The translations under genes and the position numbers were made by a program. Positions 9,667 through 19,525 of a DNA stretch of 20,279 nt are shown piece by piece (the first letter of the stretch is position 1; each line of letters begins with the position of its first letter). The notes beneath the pieces are model-generated. The model saw only the letters and a list, made by a program, of their open reading frames with translations. It made no database searches and was not told where the DNA came from. The stretch comes from Hypsibius dujardini. Its lineage: Eukaryota; Tardigrada; Eutardigrada; Parachela; Hypsibiidae. Location of the stretch: contig LRSR01012546.1 in the NCBI GenBank assembly GCA_001579985.1, positions 1 through 20,279 of the forward strand, read 5' to 3'.

Positions 9667-11700
9667 TTAATGGTCTACTGATTTTTTGATGGCAGAAAGT
9701 AAAGGAAAAGCTCCATCTTGACAATCGTTCCCTGCATCGTCCTCCGAAACATCTGTCGCATACACTCCGCCGTATCCATTTTGCACAGCCCATTCAGTCT
9801 AAACCATGGAAATGTACTGTAATCCCATATGAAGCTGGGGACAGCTAATGACGGACAAGTGCATAATCAACAAACCTTGGTACGAACTGTTGCTATATCG
9901 TTATAGCCGATCCACCAAAAAGGCGTGTAGGCATATGAAGCCGCAATCTCTTCGTCAAAATGATTAGTGGCATCTTCGTTCTTGATGGCCTGACAAATTT
10001 CGTAATAAGCCCATACACCAGACTCCTTTGTGTGGTTACCAGAATATACACGGCTCGCAGCAGCGGCACCCAAGTCGTGCTTTTCGACGTCTTTCAGGAT
10101 CCATCCGCGACCATAGAATGGTATGCCCAAAACTAATTTGGATTTAGAAATTCCTAGAGATGACAAGATGTTGGCCATGGACTCCTAACAAAATTCAAGA
10201 AAATCTGGTCATTCGTAACATACCAAACTTGGCATGTTTCAAAGCAGGTTCTCAAACTGGTTTTAGGTTTATTCTAAATGCTTTATGTCACTGATGATTT
10301 GATAATATACTTCCGCAGTAACGCATCAGAAATTTTTTTCTCGCAGATTCACAAAATGAAAAATCTCCTGAATGTTTCGTCTACATCGATTTTAGCCTAA
10401 GAAGCTACAATTGTTGGAGAACGAGTGAGAAAATATTTGTTCGAAATGGAATTCTGGATCGATTGCCGTCATGAGAAATCGTCGTAGGGACCAAAAAGCT
10501 GAGGCAGAAGTCAGGCTGGAAATAGCCAAACCAAAATCAGATTTCATCAGTATCTATTAAATTTAGTTCTAATCAGGTACAAGATTGAGCTCATCTTACT
10601 CGTATTCACAGTATTTCTGCCGAAAAACAAAAACTGATAGTGATTTTTGTGAATCGGTATTTTACTGTAAATATCGAGGGAGTCCTAATTTGTTTTTCTT
10701 CATTCTGAATTTTGCCTTGGAATAAATGCTTTTGCAGTGCCGGCAAAATAACTTTTAAAATAATTGATAATCATCGTCTTTAAAATAAAAGTTAATACGA
10801 TTCTTAGTTCTCCCATTGGAATTGTTTTAAAGTAAGAGCTGAATTACCATATTCTGCTGCGTGGCTCCTCCGAATGGTCCGCCCTTTGTAGGGGAATGAT
10901 GGCTCACAGTTTTGGTTTCTGTCACTGTCTTTCCCAGATTGTATGCTGCTACGTGTACCAAGTCAACGGATCTGTGAAGAATCTATGAGTATTGACCTTC
11001 ATTTAACGAATTGTTCAGCCAAAACTCACTGCTCAAGTTTTAATGCTTTAACATCCTCCCAAACTGGTGTGTAATGAAGTGTGAACGAAAGGAGGAGGCG
11101 TGGCTTAGCGACATCAAAAGCCTCGGAGTCGAACGCGGTTCGCAAGTGCTAGCATGATAGTCACCATTAGCCAATATATTTCACAATCCAATAACGGAAA
11201 ACTCACCTTCACCAATGTGGCAATTGATGAAACGTTATAAACATCCGTATATCTTTCATCGAAATCAATGTCAACACCGTCTAAATTCCAATTACGCAGG
11301 TTTCGCAAAATAGGGGCGAGGAATTGCGAGCGAGTAACGTGATCGCTTGCTGTCTTCCCCAACACCTCGCTGCTTTTTCTGCCGATTCCCAAAAGGAATT
11401 TTAGTTTTGGATTATTTGATTTCATTTGCTGCAGTTTGACGAAAGTTTCTGAACCGAAAAAATATCAAAATCTTCACATGAAATCATAAACTAAGGACTA
11501 CATAAATTGTGTAGACTAACGTGTGATGGCATCAGTTGTTCGCGGTATAAGCTTCTTGCCTGTTGAACTTTCAAATGGAACGACAATATATGTGCATAAG
11601 GATTGGTCAAAGTTTTCCAGCTTGAACGAGTCGGGATAACCCCCTTCGGGTGACCAAGGGGGGAAGAAACATCCACGATAAGGAGTTTCCAGTCCAGTAT
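9667..11700 (-). CDS. GH18 chitinase-like domain (six exons), lacking its own start
   Basis: Exons are 11700-11521, 11448-11207, 11148-11030, 10971-10848, 10184-9876 and 9798-9667 (TAA). Intron phases after each are 1, 0, 2, 0, 0, and every join stays in frame. GH18 landmarks in order: RGCFFPPWSPEGG; FDQSLCTYIVVPF; KLKFLLGIGRKS; the catalytic strand LDGVDIDFDER; VAAYNLG; SHHSP; KLVLGIPFYGRGW; YYEICQ; AASYAYTPFWWIGYND; WAVQNGYGGVY. The proton-donor Glu of DxxDxDxE is Asp, and the Asp of the later M/AxYD motif is Asn, so chitin hydrolysis is unlikely. The length (about 368 residues) is normal for one GH18 domain. The first exon begins in phase 1 with no upstream signal-peptide exon that I could find between 11701 and 12576. 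It joins in frame to the astacin exons upstream. Confidence 0.93.
10185..10847 (-). other. 663-bp intron inside the GH18 exons
   Basis: It lies between exon 10971-10848 and exon 10184-9876 (donor AATATG|GTAATT, acceptor TTGTTAG|GAG). AT-rich; no repeat or coding feature seen. Confidence 0.7.
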
Positions 11701-12632
11701 CTAGGTGAGAAATCAAAAAAGGTAAACCGGCAAACTAAATATTTCTCCTGTTATTGGTAAGATACACTTGTTATTTGTGAACTCGAATCCCTGACACAAT
11801 TTGCAATAAAGTGTTAAATTCTGGACTGTGGCAAGACAATAGCATTTGAATGAGGAGCGTCCACACGAAAATTCGCAGCAAGTTTGTCTCACGCGTTTTC
11901 CTCTACACAACTATGCACTAACTGACGGAATTTGTTCAGGAAAGGCCAAGCTTCTTTTTTCGAAAATAACTCAGAAGCGTTAAGTTGTGAGAATCTCTTC
12001 GTAACCGAATGAAACATCTTTGACATTTTTTTAATCCGGGGGGGGGGAGGCTGGAGTTGGCGTGCAACTGTATCAAAAAAACTGTACTATTAAAAAAAAT
12101 CGATAAAACCTGGGCTTTAGATGACGTTCTTTCCTATCGAAGTTAACTGACCTTTCTTTGCTGAATAGTTATTGATTTTTAATAATAGAAAAAGCTAGTT
12201 TGACGTTAACTGGTGATGGCCGAAGTTTGACTAGAAGATAGGGCGAGTTATAAAATAATTGTAATGGGAACGGCCGAAAAGTTTGATCATTTCTGAAACA
12301 TGTACACTTGCAATTTTTTCAAAATTATTTTCTCAGCTTGTAGGGGTTCATTCTTTTTGTGAGAACAATCACTACATGGATAGCGTAGTGAATTTGCTGA
12401 GTTGTAACTTCGAGAATTAAGTTCTTACGTTATATTCCTCACTCATTTTTTGCTTGCCAGACAAAATTTCGAAAAACAAAGGTCAGCGGCTTTTAAACAA
12501 TTTAGTAAATCGGTAAATTAGAGATAATTCTGTTCGGCACATGACGATCGACAAATTTTTTTACCTACCATACCAGTCAGGCGGTGTTTGTTTGAATTTG
12601 CTGCAGAGTCATTGCTGAACCCAGTAATTTAC
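11701..12632 (-). other. Linking region between astacin and GH18 exons (proposed 932-bp intron)
   Basis: All ATG codons on the minus strand here were examined. None begins a hydrophobic leader followed by a phase-1 donor, which is what a separate GH18 gene would need. An open stretch at 11910-11713 is Cys-rich (RQTCCEFSCG) but starts without ATG. A run of ten G lies at 12038-12047. Confidence 0.55.
12038..12047 (+). repeat. Ten-base G homopolymer
   Basis: Ten consecutive G on the plus strand, within the proposed linking intron. Prone to sequencing or assembly length error, but not coding. Confidence 0.9.
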
Positions 12633-15480
12633 CTGCAGGTGCCATTGTGGTAATGACGACAACTTTATCAACAGTAACCGGAAGGTCTGTCGAAGTCAGG
12701 TCTGCTGCTATGGTACTCGCGGGTGTCGTGGTGGATATAGTGGAGACATCTGTAGTAGTGGTTGCTGAGTTCGTTCCAGCTAAAAAAAAGATTAAAATAA
12801 TATCAGTACTTTTCTTGCAAGCATTGGATCTCAATCGTATTAACGGAGAGCCACAGATATCGGTGTCACAAAATGTATTACCGCATTTATACAACAAGTT
12901 GATTTTCCGGATATCAATGTCACTGAGGGCGTCCCTCTGGCCAATAAGTTTGTTGCTATACTTAGGCAATGGTCGAATGGTCCAAACGGCTGGATTCATT
13001 GCAAAATCGAACATGCCGTAGTGGAGTACAGAACCGAAATCGTAGGGTTGACCGAAAGCAGTCGTGTTTAAGTACTTTTGAAATTGTGCTTGATCGTCTG
13101 CGAGAAAACAAAAATTCGTTTGGCAGAAACTGATTTCAAATTGTATGGGAAAACTAACCGCCTTCCCTGATGTTGGCCATATTAATTTCCACATAATCGT
13201 CACGATCTATTCGGCTTTGCTCATGGAAAAAGCCTGGTAAAAAACAAGGTACAATGTACGTGAAGGCCAATTATTGCATGTCGTTTATGTTGCAAGCGGT
13301 ACATTATCAACTGGTAATTAGTCATTGGGAAACCTACCAAGAGCATGCATCAGTTCGTGTTGAACTATTCCTGACCGTTCCGTGCATGCTAGCGAATAAC
13401 ACACAAATCAGATTTTCTGGAATATTTAACATTTCAAGCGATCTGAAAAAAAACTCACGTCCAATGGATATCATGACACGTTGACCGCCTTCAATATTCT
13501 GTCTGCCGACGTAGGACGAACATCTAATGGTTTGAAGAACTTCCAGTTACCACGGCTGTCAGTTTATAGCATCACACATGAAGTAAGCATTCATACGTTT
13601 TACTGCTTGCAATGATAATGTAATGCTTCTCGGTGGTCAGCGGAACGAAACGCACACAGGTCCGGTTAAAGAGTTTCATTGCATCCAGCACGAACTGCTT
13701 GTAAGCTTTTGCGCTTGATTCCTCTATGAATAAAATGGAGCAAATGTGAGCCGTAGTGTTGTTTAAATTTATTAAAAATTATGTCTAAATTAACCAAAAT
13801 TCAATTTTATTTTAAACAAAATATATATTATTTATGTTGAAGTCGAGGTTGAAAACTTCCTGATGTTCATTGTTATTTACCGTGTCCGTAAATATTTTTG
13901 GGAAAAATGTGCGAAGGCTATATCTCTGGTGCCGGCACTAATGTAATAACGAAGTTTTAAGGGCTTGGTAGCTAAATATGTCAACCACCATGACGGTATT
14001 TGAAGACAAATTCCGTTCGTCGTGAGAGAAGTCGTAAGGGTAAAGCCATCAAGTGTCAGACAGGAATAATGCCCTACCTGATGCGTGAGAGCATGAGACA
14101 TTTTACGAATCGAAGAGTCCAATCGAAAGTCTACACATTTTTTTATATAAAATATATCAAAATAACGAAAAGAATCAGATCGTGACTGAGGGCGTGGCTG
14201 GCGAAATGGCTAGTCTAAACCAGCATCCGGCGGGTAGCAATTTTGTCCAACAATACCAAGGTTTTCCTGTTCTTCCAACAGCGTTTTGAGTTTAAGTCCA
14301 ATTGAAATATTTTTGATAGAAAATGAAATCTTGCGTGTTTTCCTTACTCAAGAAGCAAAAAGGGATTCTGGAACAATATTAATGATTCCAAAAATTTAAG
14401 TTGAAAGTTTGCATGCAAAATTAGCATGCAAAATCAAGCATTCAAAAAGGTCCCGTTTTGTTTTTACTTTTTCAGAAAGGTGATACGACCCGAGTTATTG
14501 ATCTTGCTGTTTTCAAGTAGTCAGATGGGCGGGTAAAACAATGTCCGCTTGGTTTTTTGTTGCACAAGGAGCACACAGGGAATGCCAGCTTTTGTAAAAT
14601 CTGTGAAAAATGCTCCCGGTAACCAGGACACGCTCAGAAAATGAAACCCACCAGTATGCGTGTTGGAGCGCGCGCATAAGACGTCAATGGCAAAATTGCA
14701 AATGGCACGAATCAAGTTAAATGATTTTTCTTTCGAATGAGTGGTAACCCAGTATCGTGCGCACAGTGGTCACGCGCACACATCAGCTCAAACTTTTCCC
14801 AGAAGTAGTTACGAACCCGGTAAACTGTAATGGGCCAAAACAGTCAAACTCAACAGCAATTTTAATTCAACATCCAATGTAAAATGACTTAAAGTGGTCG
14901 TTCTTCTTTTATATATCCCAAAGGGCTATTTAAATAGTTAAATATGATCCCACATTCAATTTTTATTTTTATTTATTTTATTTTTATTTAAATTGGGGAA
15001 AATACTTAAACATAACATGTGAACCGTTTACGAGGACGGTATGTTGAGACGACTTAAATCTTACCAAAAGATCGGGAGAAAATGTATGGGATAATTCCGT
15101 TCGGCCATGTTAATGCCTCATTAGTGACTGCATTGCATCCCACTGCATTGCATCCCACAAGCTTTAAAAGTATGGCCGAAATATTAGTTAATACTCTGAC
15201 TGTCAAGCGTTTATGAGCCCGCGAAACTAACCTCCGACGCATTAAAGCCAACTTCTACACCCCTGATGTCGCCTTCGAAGAACGTTGTATCGTTAGATTC
15301 TACTGGATCATCGGGCGGTTTCATCAGGAACGATGATTTGGGAAGCTTTGCTGCAAAGCCAAGCGATACTTGAACATGATTTTACAGAAAAAGTATCAGA
15401 CGGAATAAATTTTTACCCGGAGCCGCAGAACAACCACGGAAGAGAAAGTATGCGTAACAGAGATATATCAGCAAATCCAT
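12577..15480 (-). CDS. Astacin-family (M12A) secreted zinc metalloprotease, eight exons
   Basis: Exons are 15480-15417, 15350-15232, 15161-15065, 13723-13597, 13523-13459, 13388-13338, 13233-13159 and 13097 onward. Exon 8 ends either at donor 12633 or at the TGA at 12577. Residues 1-19 are a signal peptide (MDLLIYLCYAYFLFRGCSA). The propeptide carries FEGDI (Asp49), the usual aspartate switch that holds the zinc in the zymogen. The mature domain starts near NEALTWPNGIIPY. It has HELMHALGFFHEQSRIDRD (zinc ligands His168, His172, His178; base Glu169). The four disulphide cysteines are at 116, 137, 159 and 271. The Met-turn reads SVLHY, with Leu224 in place of Met and zinc-proximal Tyr226 kept. 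A Thr-rich linker follows. It probably cleaves extracellular or cuticle proteins. As a stand-alone protein it would be 372 residues. Confidence 0.93.
12780..12809 (-). other. Possible 30-base micro-intron or in-frame hydrophobic insert
   Basis: In exon 8 the segment begins GTACTG and ends TTTTTTTTAG. Its length is a multiple of three. Retained, it adds ten residues (STDIILIFFL) just before the Thr-rich linker; removed, the frame continues unchanged. The pyrimidine-rich end looks like an acceptor, but 30 bases is shorter than the other introns here (roughly 50 bases or more). Confidence 0.35.
13724..15064 (-). other. 1341-bp intron 3 of the astacin gene
   Basis: Donor TTTTG|GTAAGA and acceptor TTCATAG|AGG, phase 1. 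It contains a direct repeat of GCATGCAAAAT (14411-14421 and 14424-14434) and a T/A-rich tract (14961-14990). No coding or transposon signature was found. It is much larger than the gene's other introns within the astacin exons (61-104 bp). Confidence 0.7.
14961..14990. repeat. TTTTA-type low-complexity tract
   Basis: Imperfect repeats of TTTTA/ATTT over 30 bases within astacin intron 3. Confidence 0.85.
15127..15156 (-). repeat. In-frame 15-bp tandem duplication in astacin exon 3
   Basis: Two exact copies of a 15-base unit (plus-strand ACTGCATTGCATCCC). They give VGCNAVGCNAV just before the expected mature N terminus of the protease. Confidence 0.9.
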
Positions 15481-16048
15481 TTTCAACGAACGCTCTGCGA
15501 TGGTGTTTATTAACTCAGATGTTGGTAGCTTCCGACGGGAAGAAAAGAGAAAATTTTCAAAATCGAATATCCATGAGCAGTCGAATAATTCGCTTATGTT
15601 TCAGCAGCAGCGGATTTTTTTCAAAACCGGATTTCTTTGCCAACGCACTTATAGATTTATTGAATAATTTAAAACTTGTTCGGAAAACTCGCAGTATTTA
15701 CGAAACCGGTTTCCGCGTGTGCAAGGTTAGTGAATTTGCTAAAACTTACAGTACGAGGCAATCTTCATCGTTCCCGGCTGCAATATATGCAGCACTGATG
15801 TCACGCGACAATATTTATTCAAGAAACGCCCCCGACAGGTTTTTTTTTACGAGTATTGATCTACACGTAAAAATGAATGATTTTCCGAAATGGTCGAGAG
15901 CTACCGTTTAACAGGTTCTGAGCTATCCAAGTACGAATGTTAAATTTCTGTTGACCTAGGCTAGTCAACGGTTCTTAATTAACAAGCGTGTATCTCAGCA
16001 TAAAACGTTAATGGTGTCAAAGAAAAGGAAGCAAACTTATTCATGATT
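15481..16048. other. Intergenic spacer upstream of the astacin start
   Basis: It should hold the promoter of the astacin(-GH18) gene and the 3' untranslated region of the next gene. A 192-codon plus-strand open frame (15333-15911) covers most of it and antisense-overlaps astacin exons 1-2. It has no recognisable domain. Confidence 0.5.
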
Positions 16049-18965
16049 TTAAACTCCAATTTTGGGAGGAGCGATATTCGGCTTTGCTTGCTCGTCTCGA
16101 ATGACGTTCAGTAGCGGGTATTTCGGTCCACACGTTCCAGCAAAATCGTCGAGAGATACATCTTTCACAAACAATCCGCCGAATCCATTTCTGCTCACCC
16201 AAGCTGCCTGAATTGTAAAAAAAACAGAATAAATTTATTGTTTAGATAAAATTTTGAAAATTCATCTGCAGTAGCAAGCGAACTCATAAACTAACCTTGC
16301 CCCTGAGAGTCTGCTCGTCGTTGTAGCCAACCCACCAAGTTTTTGTGAACGCGTAGGAAGCGGCTATTCGTTGGTCAAACACCACTGTTGCATTGTCCTG
16401 TTTGATGTGTTGACAGAGTTCGTAATACGGCCAGTATCCCGACGTATTTGTATAAACGCTCGGCAGATCCTGATCCGCACTGAACGCTCCCAGAAATGTA
16501 TCGTTACTGTTTCCCAATATCCAGCCACGGCCATAAAGCGGGACACCTCCTACTAGCTTTGCTTTCGGAATACCTGCCTGATGCCAATCCTGCAGCACTT
16601 GTGCCTAAACAGTTGTTGAACTCATGAAAATAATTAAAATCATTTTTATCAAGAAATCCAAATGTTGATGTTTCATTCCAGCTAACTTCGACTATTAATG
16701 TCGAGAATTACCAGAACAGTAATTTTGTGGCCAGGGCAAACATTGCGCTTATACCTAAAATGTTTGAGAACCATCGAAATCGAGAAATGACTCCAAAATG
16801 GAGTGTTTTACAGTAGTAAGCTTTATTTTATACATAAATCGCATAAGAGAATCAACAAGTCTGAAACTAAGTTTTACCAGATTAGCCTTGGATGGGATAC
16901 CCAATGGTCCACCGAAGAGTGGAGAATGATGGGCAATGTGAAGAGTGGCAAAGGCGGTATTGCCCTGATCGTACGATACGGCATGAACGATGTCTACTAC
17001 CCTGGTTCGGGTGAAGAAAAACGGATTTTTTATGATCTGCATAGTCATATGAGTTTCCTGAATTTTACATTTGAACCTGATAATGGTTCCGTTTCTTACA
17101 ATCCAAGGGCAGGTCCGTTTATGCTGTTAGTTTGGGAAGTTTCCTGAAGAGTTGTGGACAAAGCCAACCGTTCCTTTCCAGTCTCCAAACTCTCTCGATC
17201 GAACTCTTTCCGTATAGCCTGCTCAAAAAATGAAGACATAAAATAACAATATCCAGAATGTGCACGGAGGTGATCCAATGATTCAAAATGCACATAGCTT
17301 TAATTCATCAAATCATTTCTGCACCTCAGACAAATTAAATTGTCCTGAAGTTTATACTGAAACTTTGGATAATTTAATTTTGAGTACACATACATCAGAC
17401 GAAGTTGTCACAAGTATTCTTCAAATCGACTTTCGCTTTTTAAATTGTTGTTCAAATTTCAAGATAATAATTTGTACTAATTTATTTACAAATTGCCCGG
17501 TAAAAACTTCTTGAAAAACTGAGGTGGTACGGCGGTCATTGTCTCATTTTTCCAAATGGATTACCTGGAGGAGAACAGGGAGAAGTATTTCGTCCGAGCG
17601 AAACGGCGAAACCTCCCAGTTCCAGTATACATCTATGCCGTCCAAACCCCAACCGCGCAACTTGGCCGCAATGGATGCTGCAAATACTTCGATGCCGTGA
17701 ACTGCAACCATTTCGCTGAGCTCGTGCGTCCTATTTTCGCCACCCACACTGAGGATCAACTTGAGTAAGGGGAATGACGCCTTGTGTTGGCGGAGTAATC
17801 GAAACAAATCTGCAAAATGAGAAACAAACGGATTATTCAATGTTGTGCTGAAAATTTGCCAGTTTTGCGAAGCTTGAAAATTTTCTTGAATTCAGCGATA
17901 AAACAACTGGGATTATGATGTCCTTAATGTTCAACCACGAGTGGTCCATAAAAGCAAAACCTCTGAAGGTCGAACTACAATTTTGCGTTTCCATTCCGGA
18001 TTCGTCGGACGAAGCAAATCTCCCAATTGAATATCTCAAATTATAAGCCAAGTAATTTCAAAAAGTTTGTCCAGTGAGGACACATTCCTGATTGCATATC
18101 AGGAACGGACATTTATTTGCTCTTCGTGTTTTTTCAACTGGGTGATATTATCGTCACTTATTACTTTCTTGGCAAACTTTGGAAAAATGGTTATCATCCT
18201 GTAATGAAATCTCTATAGTACTCTGAAATTCGTAAGCTGGCCATCAGGCGTACCCGTGTCGTTTGGTGAGGTTAGTGCCAAAGTCAAACCCTGGATACTT
18301 CCGCTGGGGATGATGATGTATGTGCACAGGCTAGGATCTAAATTTTCGGCCGAGAATTTGGTAAAAAATCTGACGTCAGAAAAGTCGGCGTCTTCCGGGT
18401 AAACGCAACCGCGATGAGGCAACTGGAAATGTGGATCTATGACAACTTGAACAAATAAAAGCAATGTACTGACATATCTGATTATCTTTGGAACAATTAA
18501 GATCGGCTCAAAAAAATCTAATTTAGCGTACTTTTTGTTATATCGCTGTGATTTTCCGGCAGGAACTGCACGTTTGATGTGGGTGGGGCATGGTTTGAAT
18601 CCGTTTCGACTCCTTTATGAGCTTTTATTTGAATATTTTTTTGAACGGGATGGCCTCCCGTTAATGTCTGCGTTGAGTTGCTATCATCTGCTGCCTGCAT
18701 TTGCACTTGAGATTGGAATGGTAACAGAGTACGGGTGGTCGAATTGTTGGACTCGGCTTGAACATCGTGAGTAACGGCTGTAATTGATATTGAAAAGGCT
18801 TACTACATACAGAAAAGTGAAAAAAATAAAAGCGTTCTCCACGGTATACATTATACAGATCAAAGAATCTATTAATGAAGCTCGGGAGCACATTTCTGCA
18901 CTGTTTTTTTCCTTACCTTGCAATGCCATACAAAATATAATAATATTCATCGGAATAGCTAGCAT
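16049..18965 (-). CDS. Secreted GH18 chitinase-like protein (chilectin type), seven exons, 395 residues
   Basis: Exons are 18965-18917, 18436-18254, 17809-17565, 17218-17100, 17001-16878, 16604-16296 and 16207-16049 (TAA). Phases are 1, 1, 0, 2, 0, 0. Exon 1 encodes a short leader (MLAIPMNIIIFCMALQ) with donor CAAG|GTAAGG. The donor after exon 2 (ACGG|GTACGC) is the weakest; it was chosen because it keeps frame and matches the paralogue's phase. GH18 landmarks: LDPSLCTYIIIP; LKLILSVGG; LDGIDVYWNWE; HAVSYDQG; AHHSPLFGGP; KLVGGVPLYGRGW; YYELCQ; WWVGYND; WVSRNGFGGLF. In DxxDxDxE, Asp134 and Asp137 remain, but the third Asp is Tyr139 and the catalytic Glu is Asn141, so hydrolysis is not expected. 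Probably a secreted chitin- or glycan-binding protein. It is the tandem paralogue of the GH18 domain at 9667-11700. Confidence 0.92.
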
Positions 18966-19525
18966 TTGACAACTCTCGTTGTTTGATCTTTATTTATTCT
19001 GCGTCGGCTCTAAAAATTGGTAAGTATCGTTATAAATTTTATCATTTGCCCGGTCTGTTAAGATGATCAATAAGAACCAAGAAATTGTTCTTAGCGAGCC
19101 CCCGGGCTGTCGTGAAAATGTCGACAATATTCGTCATTCTACACCAGTTGCGCAGCACTATGAAAATAGCTGAAACACTGTCACGTTGCTTCCGAAGAGT
19201 TTGTTCGTCACACCGAAAAAACAGGTAATTAAGAGACGCATCAAACATGTTGTCAGAGTCGAGAAAGCAATTTCTGTCTCTTGATCGAGACTGATATGAA
19301 ATTGTTTTTTGTTACTCTGCTGAAAGCAAAGTAACGAACTCGTTTGTTCTTACGTAAGGCTGGTGTGTTTTCTAGAGACCGGTTCACAAGAATTGATTTC
19401 CGCAGAAATCACAAATGTACTGCATACAGTACATATCAGATGTCGACAAACAAAATTAGCAGGTTAGTGAACCGTTCTAGTCAGGATTGCTTATTCCGCT
19501 TGTAGAAAGCAGCGACTGTTTCCAC
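18966..19525. other. Intergenic spacer between peroxidase and GH18 genes
   Basis: No coding feature was seen. An A/T stretch (18989-18998; AATAAATAAA on the minus strand) lies 24-33 bases before the GH18 ATG. That is too close to call a TATA box with confidence; it could also serve the peroxidase 3' end only if the transcript were long. Confidence 0.45.

Larger units (their letters stand above)
9667..15480 (-). other. Proposed single gene: secreted astacin protease fused to a GH18 chitinase-like domain (14 exons, 722 residues)
   Basis: Joining astacin exons 1-8 (ending at donor 12633/12632, CTGCAG|GTAAAT, phase 1) to GH18 exon 1 (acceptor CACCTAG|AT at 11701/11700, phase 1) gives GAT at the junction. 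The result is one open frame of 2169 bases including the stop. Order: signal peptide (1-about 19), propeptide, astacin domain (about 75-271), short Cys segment (272-293), Thr-rich linker (about 307-353), GH18 domain (about 356-722). All introns are GT-AG, and the linking intron is 932 bp. Support: the frames and phases match, the linker is typical of interdomain spacers, and the GH18 part has no start of its own. Against: a tiny or unusual first exon could have been missed, and the astacin frame also has a stop at 12577 if the donor is not used. Confidence 0.65.

Noticed and set aside
12441-12569. Short ATG-initiated stretches tested as a GH18 leader exon
   Set aside because: None gives a hydrophobic leader with a phase-1 donor; the nearest (ATG GTA G|GTAAAA at about 12568) would encode only two residues.
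12647-13021. 124-codon plus-strand open frame
   Set aside because: It is the antisense shadow of astacin exon 8.
13877-14122. Possible extra astacin exon on the minus strand
   Set aside because: Astacin exons 3 and 4 join directly in phase 1 with family-typical sequence, leaving no room for it.
15333-15911. 192-codon plus-strand open frame
   Set aside because: It is antisense to astacin exons 1 and 2, which have matching splice sites and family motifs, and its product has no recognisable domain or splice context.
18989-18998. AATAAATAAA on the minus strand as a TATA box for the GH18 gene
   Set aside because: It lies only 24-33 bases before the ATG, leaving almost no 5' untranslated region, and A/T runs are common here.
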